From Liolophura sinensis (taxonomy: Eukaryota; Mollusca; Polyplacophora; Chitonida; Chitonidae), in the NCBI RefSeq assembly GCF_032854445.1, contig NC_088297.1, positions 475,169 through 539,168 of the forward strand: 64,000 bases of DNA, given 5' to 3'. Shown one piece after another: positions 58,601 through 64,000 of this stretch. The notes below the pieces were generated by a model. That model did no database searches. It saw nothing but the letters and a program-made list of their open reading frames with translations, and was not told where the DNA came from. Positions within the stretch are counted from its first letter, which is position 1; every line of letters begins with the position of its first letter. The translations under genes and the position numbers were made by a program.

Positions 58601-61600
58601 GCGAAACTTCCAGTACAAACAGCTACAACAAGTACCCTACCTCACCTGAGCTGCGAATCTTCCAGTACAAACGGCTACAACAAGTACCTTATCTCACCTG
58701 AGCTGCGAAACTTCCAGTACAAACAGCTACAACAAGTACCTTATCTCACCTGAGCTGCAAAACTTCCAGTACAAACAGCTACAACTGGTACCCTTTCTCA
58801 CCTGAGCTGTTTCCAAGCGTACTTCACGATGGCTTTATCATCGGTGCTATTTCTACCGTCCAGTGTCAGGCTGGTCAGAGGCAGGGATATGGTCTGCTCG
58901 GACCCCGGGTTAGCCTTCGGAGGCTGATTCGTAGCCTTCTTCACAAACACATGTACCTCTTTAGTGTCCGTCTGTCCGGCCGTGTCTGTCACGATTAGGG
59001 AGAAGGTGTAGTCTCCTTCCTGGAGGCCTGACAGATGAAGGATAGGCTCACGGACACCCTGCAAACAGAAGACGGACAAAACACAAGGAGCTTCATCCTC
59101 AAGATGGAACTGGTACAAGCAAAACTGCTCATTTAAGAGTTAATCTACCCACATATATAGTCCCCTCACTCTTTTGCCTCATTGCTTTGTGTTTAAAGGC
59201 AAAGAAAACACTAAAATGAAGTATATATCAGATGAAAGACCATTAAAATCTGTCCAGGAAAATAGGTGGATTTATTTTTTAGACAATTTTTTAACTAAGT
59301 AAAATACATTTAAATATCCCAATGTGACCTTTTCTGACCACAATGAGAGCAGTGACGTCCCATAAGGTTTTTGCTACTTACACACGCATTACAAAATGCA
59401 TATACATACAGATCTGTAAACGAATTAGTCTATTTGACCATGAAACGAATTATTTCAGGCAAAAATTTTAGATGTGACGTAAGTGATACCTTCTGGGTCA
59501 CAACAGACCACCATAGAATCTTATCTTGTTACATAATTTTACTCGGTTAGAAAAATAAATCCTACAATTTCCCTGGACAGTTGACTACGGTGGTCACAAC
59601 AGACCACCATAGAATCTTATCTTGTTACATAATTTTACTCGGTTAGAAAAATAAATCCTACAATTTCCCTGGACAGTTGACTATGGTGGTCACAACAGAC
59701 CACCATAGAATCTTATGTTGTTACATAATTTTACTCGGTTAGAAAAATAAATCCAACAATTTCCCTGGACAGTTGACTACGGTGGTCACAACAGACCACC
59801 ATAGAATCTTATGTTGTTACATAATTTTACTCGGTTAGAAAAATAAATCCAACAATTTCGCTGGACAGTTGACTATGGTGGTCACAACAGACCACCATAG
59901 AATCTTATGTTGTTACATAATTTTACTCGGTTAGAAAAATAAATCCAACAATTTCCCTGGACAGTTGACTATGGTGGTCACAACAGACCACCATAGAATC
60001 TTATGTTGTTACATAATTTTACTCGGTTAGAAAAATAAATCCAACCATTTCCCTGGACAGTTTTAAATGGTTTTTCATCTGACATGCAGCATGCTTCACT
60101 CTGGAGTGGTCTTTACCTATAATGCCATAATAAAGAATATTTCACTTATACGATCGCGGGCTGGTTTAGGGGTGGGGAGTTCCCAAAGTACATCACCGAC
60201 CTTCACCTGAAGCCACCACCGATCCAGCGAGAGCTGGAGTCAACCATGTGACCTTAGGCAACACTTTTATTTTGTGTTTCATGGGCAAGACACAAAAAAC
60301 TCCAAAAATGGTATAAAAACAAACCTGAAAATCAACATTAATTTTATTTCGTCACTGGGCCCTCCTTGGCTCAGTTGGTTAGTGCGCTAGAGCAGTGTAA
60401 TGACCGAGATGCCTCTCACCCATGCGGTCGCCGCGAGTTCGAGTCCACCTCATGCTGGCTTCCTCTAGGGCCGTAAATGGGAAGATCTTCCAGTAACCTG
60501 TGGATGGTCGTGGATTTCCCCTGGGCTCTGCCCGATTTACTTCCACCATAATGCTGGTGGTGGTCGTATAAGTGAAATGCTCTTGAGTACGGAGTAAGAC
60601 AACGATCAAATAAATAAATATTTTGTCACTCTTGTGCACTGACCAACAAGAAGAGCATGGGAGAAAAAACTTCCTGCAAGCCAGCTGCATCTGCACTGTA
60701 CACGTATACTTGATTGACATTTGGATTCATTAGTTGTATCGTGAATTTCGTACCACCATATCTGCCGTGAGTTTATCTGTGCCAGTTTTCAGCCACTCGT
60801 AGGACTTGATGCCTTTGTCGTCTGTGCTGCCATTCCCGTACAGTGTGACCTCATTCTTGGGAAGGTGAATCACGATGTCCGAGCCCGGGAACGCCTTAGG
60901 AGGATAGTCCGTTTCTATCAACGAAACAAAGAAACAGACAGAACACCAGATAAAAAAACGAACAGCCAAACATTCAGGTTAGATGTTTCGCGTTTGCTTG
61001 ACACCAAATTGCACCAAAGTTGCAATGACAACAGGATTATTGGAATTTAGTGGAATTTAACAATTTGTTATTTCATAATTTCAGAGCTACTTTTTAGTTC
61101 AGCTGCTGATCAGTTCCTTGCCATGAGAAAAACTGACATTATTCCAAGAGGTTTATTCCATTTATTCCAAAAAAAAAGCCAGGAAATCCAATATGGCTGA
61201 CCTCCATAGGAACAAGGTAAATCAAAGAATATATGTAATAATTTAGTACTAAACGGGTATCCCTTCCCCTCAAATCGTGGTATTAAGTTATAATATGTGT
61301 AGACATGAGTGAGTGAGTGAGTGCTTGGGGTTTAACGTCGTACTCAACAATTTTTCAGTCATATGACGACGAAGGAATCATTAGGGTGCATGTATGTATA
61401 ATGTGCCTCCTTGTTGCAGGACGGATTTCCACCGCTCTTTTATTTAGTGCTGCATCACTGAGACGACTTACCGAAGGCAAGTAAGCCGTCTCGCCCGAGC
61501 CATTATACTCATACGGGTCAACCAGTCGTTGCACTATCCCCTTCATGCTGAACGCCAAGCGAGGAAGTTACAACTTCCTCTTTTAAAGTCTTAGGTGTGA

Positions 61601-63279
61601 CTCGATCAAGGATTGATCCTGGATCTACCGGTCCCGAAGCGGACGCTCTACCAACTGTGCTATCCGTGCTGGTGAGTCCGGGGGGAACCCACAACCATCC
61701 GCAGGTTACTGCCAGACCTTCCCACTTACGACCGGAGAGGAAGTCAGCATGAACTGGACTTGAACTCACAGCGGCCGTAATGTAACCCATAATTTCACAA
61801 CAATAGATGCGACAGGAAAGCCTAAAGGAACAGTTTAATTAAAAATTGATTGATTTAATTACTTGACCGGGCGTTTACACCATACTCACTTTCATCTTAA
61901 AACACAAGGCGTGTAGGCAGGGACTGGTGTACAGCCACTGGCATGCCTACATGTGGCAATTTGATTGGCATGGCAAAATTTCTATGACAAAGTCAGGAAG
62001 CAGGCAAATCTTACCTTTGATGACAGTGACATTAGCCAAGGCGGAGCTACTTTCCCCGTCTGAATCTGTGACAGTCAGTCTGTAAGTTACAAGAAAAGAA
62101 AATGACGAAATGATTTATAAATATTTAAATGGAAAGAAACTAGTACTAAGTACTAAGCATACGTTGGATGACTATTAAAAAATAAATGTGAAAATACCTT
62201 CACTTTTTTCTGCATTGCTCTTTAAATTAAATGCAGTCAAATGTTTGGACTGTAAGGTGGGCTTTCTGAGCCATGCTGACAATGTACATGGTCTATAAGA
62301 CCTTACATTTATATATGACATGAGCTGCATTTAACAGTCTTCCATCAAGCATTTAACAGGCTTCTATCAAACACTTAGCAGGCTTCTATCAAACATTTGG
62401 CAGGCTTCTATCAAGAATTTAACAGGCTTCTATCAAACATTTGACAGGCTTCCATCAAGCATTTAACAGGCTTCTATCAAACATTTAACAGGCTTTTATC
62501 AAGCATTTGGCAGGCTTCCATCTAGCATTTTACAGGCTTCTATCAAGCATTTAACAGGCTTCCATCTAGCATTTAATAGGCTTCTATCAAGCATTTAACA
62601 GGCTTCTATCAAGCATTTAACAGGCTTCTATCAAGCATTTAACAGGCTTCTATCAAGCATTTATAAATGTTCCCACACTGAATTATCACGTTCACCACCA
62701 GGTCACAGAATCATCATAAGTACACGTCTACTGTAAATGACAGATCGTGGTAGAACACACAGTCTATCTGTTAACACTGAGCGTAGATGTACTTTCAAAT
62801 ACTAAAGAAATGACTCTGAAACCACATGTATTATAAAGCAACTGTTGTTCACAATAAGGGAACATTTGGCGACTTCAAATACAGCTGAAAAGTCAGTTTA
62901 TGATGGACACAAATATTTGTTTGGTCAAGTGTTTGGTTAATTGCTTGGTTAAGTATAGTTTTGCCACTTTCGAAATTTATACATGTATGTAATGTAAATT
63001 TTTCAAATACTTCTAAGATTTAATGAAAACTTATTTACAGGTCATTTAACTTTTAACTTGGTTATTTAATGTCCAGTTCTGCCACATGTCCTTTAGAATT
63101 CCTCTGAAACTTACTCAGATAATTCCATGAATTAGATAAAACTTACTTGAAGGTAAAGTTTCCAGGAACCAGATCAGTCAGAGTTAACATGGCTTCCTTC
63201 CCATTGATCTGGTGACCTTGGATGGGACCCGACACCTCCTCCCACTGATAGCTGACGATTTTATCATCATCTGTGCTGT
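46476..63279 (-). CDS. KIAA0319/KIAA0319L-like PKD-repeat membrane protein, last 14 exons
   Basis: Single-pass type I membrane glycoprotein related to vertebrate KIAA0319/KIAA0319L (cell adhesion, neuronal migration, trafficking; for KIAA0319L also AAV-receptor function in mammals). Exons, high to low: 63279-63147, 62079-62015, 60914-60754, 59058-58802, 57417-57266, 56371-56220, 55471-55333, 53841-53767, 51924-51822, 50897-50752, 49280-49158, 48439-48343, 47599-47511, 46633-46476. Phases agree throughout and the sum is 1850 nt, about 615 residues to the stop. The order is PKD repeats (residues 1-350; STDD.KIV.Y.W and G.Y.F.L.VTD motifs), a conserved juxtamembrane domain, a Cys box (NNCSGHGVC..YTKRCVC), a transmembrane helix and a Ser-rich tail. 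The 5' exons with signal peptide and MANSC-like region lie beyond 64000. Confidence 0.93.
47511..47599 (-). CDS. KIAA0319-like exon, cytoplasmic
   Basis: CMKPRRRTRYTLLRETDDKE then EIGMLPK, matching the KRK.KY..L..TD..E pattern. CATCAG acceptor, GTTGGA donor, phase 1. Confidence 0.88.
47658..47842. mobile_element. TTAA-flanked MITE, copy 3
   Basis: 185 bp. TTAA plus AGGGACATATAATCG at the left and CGATCCGGTATCTCT plus TTAA at the right, inside the KIAA0319-like intron. Confidence 0.82.
48343..48439 (-). CDS. KIAA0319-like exon, transmembrane helix
   Basis: EWSILYVVIVVFLSVVGVAG then TLWLMVCCCKKK. A single hydrophobic helix is followed by Cys and Lys at the cytoplasmic face. ATTTCAG acceptor, AG|GTGTGT donor, phase 2. 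Confidence 0.94.
48505..48660 (-). mobile_element. SINE family A with partial duplicate end
   Basis: The tail motif GATT(G)GTGTTTTA.(G)CCGTACTCAAG appears twice in a row at 48510-48562, then the body follows to GACCATCCGCAGG. Confidence 0.85.
48720..48875 (-). mobile_element. SINE family A, 3' part
   Basis: TTTGATTGGTGTTTTACGCC through GACGGCGGCCAGCATTATGG to TTTGCTGACAGACCG, minus orientation. Confidence 0.9.
49158..49280 (-). CDS. KIAA0319-like exon, Cys-rich EGF-like box
   Basis: NNCSGHGVCNQYTKRCVCEA then FWMENFFKANLGSRERNC, the most conserved stretch of the family. Its acceptor (TTTTCAG|TGTGTCAG) is amplified at 49262-49855. Confidence 0.96.
49262..49855 (-). repeat. 31-bp array of exon acceptor plus first bases
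   Basis: About 19 units. On the minus strand each reads TATATTTTCAG|TGTGTCAGAACAAC, the real 3' splice site of the Cys-box exon plus its first 14 coding bases, with TGTGTG filler. The real junction is the unit at 49280. Confidence 0.95.
49925..50090 (+). mobile_element. SINE family A, degraded
   Basis: ACCAGCGACCTGCAGATGGT, ACACATGAAATATTCTCGAG and a CAAACAAATAAATACA tail. A 47-bp direct duplication (GTACATGTAAATACAGTACACAAGTAGCG) follows at 50080-50165. Confidence 0.8.
50513..50760 (-). repeat. 59-bp array of exon donor
   Basis: Four units at exact 59-bp spacing. On the minus strand each holds GTGG|GTAAGTCTGTCTGCACAT, the 5' splice site of the exon ending at 50752. Copies of the GT lie near 50692, 50633 and 50574. 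Confidence 0.93.
50752..50897 (-). CDS. KIAA0319-like exon, juxtamembrane domain end
   Basis: LIVRFYVLTVMKEQTQVHRG then LSTKASILDYTLITVDTV, matching FYVQ...F.VL.A.EVA......L in vertebrate members. Both its acceptor (CCACAG) and its donor (G|GTAAGT) are amplified as arrays on either side. Confidence 0.92.
50898..51495 (-). repeat. 28-30 bp array of exon acceptor plus first bases
   Basis: About 20 units. On the minus strand each reads TTTGACCACAG|CCTGATTGTTGGTTTC, a near copy of the acceptor and first 16 bases of the exon starting at 50897 (two mismatches in 16). Confidence 0.93.
51822..51924 (-). CDS. KIAA0319-like exon, juxtamembrane domain
   Basis: KFSRSVGVVVTQVNIFRETD then VRISQLMEEQ. TTTCAG acceptor, CA|GTAAGT donor, phase 2. 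The other two frames contain stops. Confidence 0.85.
52375..52615 (+). mobile_element. SINE family A
   Basis: GCGGCACAATGACCCACGAG head, AAAGTTCAAGTCCAGCTCAA (B-box region), TCCCTCCCACCATAATACTG body and an AATAAATAAATACT tail. Confidence 0.9.
53335..53690. repeat. Element with 50-bp array, copy 1
   Basis: ATATCGTAAGGCAGTGTGGA plus CAATCAATGGCAGCTGTCGT units, then a single-copy flank GCAGCTAAAGAGAGCACGGC to AGCGAGACGTGATAGCTC. The same array and flank recur at 54760-55175. Confidence 0.85.
53767..53841 (-). CDS. KIAA0319-like exon, start of juxtamembrane domain
   Basis: DPHALDVVELHIKADLSTFT then EENK, matching the family's DP....MVEL.L..D.S.LTE. The canonical-looking AAG|GTACGT donor gives the wrong phase. 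Phase 1, needed by the next exon, requires GTAC|GTTTGT four bases further on. Confidence 0.82.
54285..54465 (+). mobile_element. SINE family A
   Basis: GGGAAGGTCTGTCAGCAACC, GGTTTCCTCCCACCATAATG and an AAATAAATAAATACAT tail. Confidence 0.9.
54760..55175. repeat. Element with 50-bp array, copy 2
   Basis: Same unit and same right flank as 53335-53690, with more units, ending GACGGGATAGCTC. Confidence 0.85.
55333..55471 (-). CDS. KIAA0319-like exon, last PKD second half
   Basis: AVLQITNVIAGRYVFVLEVT then DTEGLTQTDTASVTVKP. TTGTTTCAG acceptor, GTACAG donor, phase 1. Confidence 0.93.
55600..55680 (-). mobile_element. SINE family A fragment
   Basis: TATTTCATTGGAGTTTTACA, GGTACTCAAAAATATTACAC and GGCGGCCAGCATGATTG. 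Confidence 0.75.
56095..56200 (-). mobile_element. SINE family A fragment next to an exon
   Basis: GATTGGTGTTTGATTTATAC, GCGGCCAGCATTATGGCGGG and GCAGAGCAGAGCCGCGCCCC, only about 20 bases from the exon ending at 56220. Confidence 0.75.
56220..56371 (-). CDS. KIAA0319-like exon, PKD first half
   Basis: NKPPVANAGGDQTVHLPLAL then SDDYGIVKYTWTRDPQSLAA. GTTTGTCAG acceptor, GTATGT donor, phase 0. Confidence 0.92.
56505..56920. repeat. 29-bp minisatellite, 14 units
   Basis: CATTTACAGACCACAAATTATGCAGGAGC units with GTC/GCC variants. On the gene (minus) strand each contains GTCTGTAAATG. Not derived from a neighbouring exon as far as I can see. Confidence 0.95.
57266..57417 (-). CDS. KIAA0319-like exon, PKD second half
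   Basis: IQKGDYSFSLTVQDKEGEEN then SADLTVHVVE. TTTTCCAG acceptor, GTATGT donor, phase 1 out. Confidence 0.9.
57610..57770. mobile_element. SINE-like family C copy
   Basis: GAACAATTTTTCAGTGGATG, TCTTCTTGTGGCAGGATGAG and CTGCCGCCACTGAAGTATCA as in 2555-2880. Confidence 0.8.
58555..58802 (-). repeat. 52-bp array of exon donor
   Basis: Five CACCTGAGCTG sites at exact 52-bp spacing (58591, 58643, 58695, 58747 and the real one at 58799). On the minus strand each is CAGCTCAG|GTGAGA. Confidence 0.93.
58802..59058 (-). CDS. KIAA0319-like exon joining two PKD repeats
   Basis: LSGLQEGDYTFSLIVTDTAG ends one repeat and PPKANPGSEQTISLPLTSLT starts the next, ending NSTDDKAIVKYAWKQLR. Its donor CAG|GTGAGA is amplified at 58591-58802. 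Confidence 0.93.
59495..60065. repeat. 96-bp minisatellite, 6 near-identical units
   Basis: Starts at 59499, 59595, 59691, 59787, 59883 and 59979. Each boundary carries CTATGGTGGTC and GACCACCATAG around ACAACA, a perfect 11-bp-arm inverted repeat. Confidence 0.96.
60360..60625 (+). mobile_element. SINE family A, full length
   Basis: TTGGCTCAGTTGGTTAGTGC (A box), GAGTTCGAGTCCACC (B box, nearly tRNA-perfect), body, and an AAATAAATAAATAT tail. Confidence 0.94.
60754..60914 (-). CDS. KIAA0319-like exon, first half of next PKD repeat
   Basis: YPPKAFPGSDIVIHLPKNEV then NGSTDDKGIKSYEWLKTGT. GATAG acceptor; donor GTACGA after GTG, phase 0. Confidence 0.9.
61300..61670 (-). mobile_element. SINE family B, full length
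   Basis: GAGTGAGTGAGTGCTTGGGG tail through GACGACTTACCGAAGGCAAG... to CGGACGCTCTACCAACTG (A box complement). A family A fragment (61675-61790, minus) directly adjoins it. Confidence 0.93.
62015..62079 (-). CDS. KIAA0319-like exon, end of a PKD repeat
   Basis: LTVTDSDGESSSALANVTVI, the last strand of a PKD fold. ACTTACAG acceptor, GTAAGA donor, phase 1 out. Confidence 0.9.
62310..62665. repeat. 23-bp minisatellite, about 15 units
   Basis: AACAGGCTTCTATCAAGCATTT units with small variants. Confidence 0.95.
63147..63279 (-). CDS. KIAA0319-like exon, PKD middle
   Basis: DSTDDDKIVSYQWEEVSGPI then AMLTLTDLVPGNFTFK. GTGACAG acceptor (phase 1), GTAAGT donor (phase 2). Its acceptor and first 49 bases are amplified upstream. 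Confidence 0.92.
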
Positions 63280-64000
63280 CTGTCACAAAAACCAAACAGA
63301 ATATCAAATGTAACATCTGACACCTCCTCCACTGATAGCTGACGATTTTATCATCATCTGTGCTGTCTGTCATAAACCAAACAGAATATCACATGTAACA
63401 TCTGACCCCTCTTCCCACTGATAGCTGACAATCTTATCATCATCTGTGCTGTCTGTCACAAAAACCAAACAGAATATCAAATGTAACATCTGACACCTCC
63501 TCCACTGATAGCTGACGATTTTATCATCATCTGTGCTGTCTGTCATAAACCAAACAGAATATCACATGTAACATCTGACACCTCCTCCCACTGATAGCTG
63601 ACAATCTTATCATCATCTGAGCTGTCTGTCATAAAACAACCAGAATATCAAATGTAACATCTGACATCTCCTCCCACTGGTAGCTGACGATCTTATCATC
63701 ATCTGTACTATCTGTCACAAACCAAATAGAATATCAAATGTAACATCTGACACCTCCTCCCACTGATAGCTGACGATCTTATCATCATCTGAGCTGTCTG
63801 TCACAAACCAAACAGAATATCAAATGTAACATCTGACACCTCCTCCCACTGATAGCTGACGATCTTATCATCATCTGTACTATCTGTCACAAACCAAATA
63901 GAATATCAAATGTAACATCTGACATCTCCTCCCACTGATAGCTGACGATTTTATCATCATCTGTACTGTCTGTCACAAACCAAACAGAATATCAAATGTA
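63231..64000 (-). repeat. 85-88 bp array of PKD exon acceptor plus 49 coding bases
   Basis: Nine copies (starts 63231, 63319, 63404, 63492, 63577, 63663, 63749, 63835, 63921), continuing past the window edge. On the minus strand each has TGTGACAG (or TATGACAG) and then the exon start encoding DSTDDDKIVSYQWEE. The first is the real exon. Confidence 0.95.

Noticed and set aside
60360-60625. tRNA gene suggested by good A and B boxes
   Set aside because: The boxes sit in the head of a SINE with body and A/T tail; no cloverleaf or acceptor stem could be drawn. The same applies to 33561-33835 and 19115-19460.

Overview
This is animal (metazoan) genomic DNA. Coding sequence is split into short exons with GT/AG junctions, introns are long and AT-rich, and much of the window is minisatellite arrays and tRNA-derived SINEs with (AAAT)n tails. 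The SINE families (tails reading as TTTTACGCCGTACTCAAG, and GACGTTAAACCCC with TCAC repeats) resemble those I associate with molluscs. A marine mollusc or close lophotrochozoan is an inference; the species cannot be named from this window.

Layout. Positions 1-1120 are a 60-bp satellite and a decayed continuation. At 1659-1848 (+) is an exon ending in a calpain domain III-like sequence and a stop, followed at once by a minisatellite and a poly(A) signal. From 23635 down to 7480 (-) lies a complete 11-exon gene for an acid ceramidase/N-acylethanolamine acid amidase (NAAA-type) enzyme. I could join all exons in phase to 398 codons plus stop. Its introns hold arrays of 28, 44, 41, 21, 30 and 63 bp units, SINEs and a 329-bp MITE.

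Positions 24000-37800 are mostly intergenic: SINEs, a decayed ZMYM1-like hAT transposase copy (27676-29922, -), and GT-rich arrays. At 37820-37948 (+) a single in-frame exon of a Na+/H+ exchanger (SLC9/NHE family) stands alone. Positions 38000-46475 are repeat-poor intergenic or 3'UTR DNA with a perfect 26-bp-arm palindrome.

From 63279 down to 46476 (-) are the last 14 exons of a KIAA0319/KIAA0319L-like gene: PKD repeats, a juxtamembrane region, a Cys-rich EGF-like box, one transmembrane helix and a short cytoplasmic tail. The 5' part lies beyond the window.

The most interesting observation is a repeated architecture. At six splice junctions in the two well-resolved genes, the splice site together with the adjoining exon edge has been tandemly amplified into the neighbouring intron. 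These are the acceptors at 63279, 50897 and 49280 and the donors at 58802, 50752 and 23433. The arrays hold from 4 to about 20 copies of decoy 3' or 5' splice sites beside the real one.

The genes are not functionally linked to each other as far as the sequence shows; there is no operon logic here.
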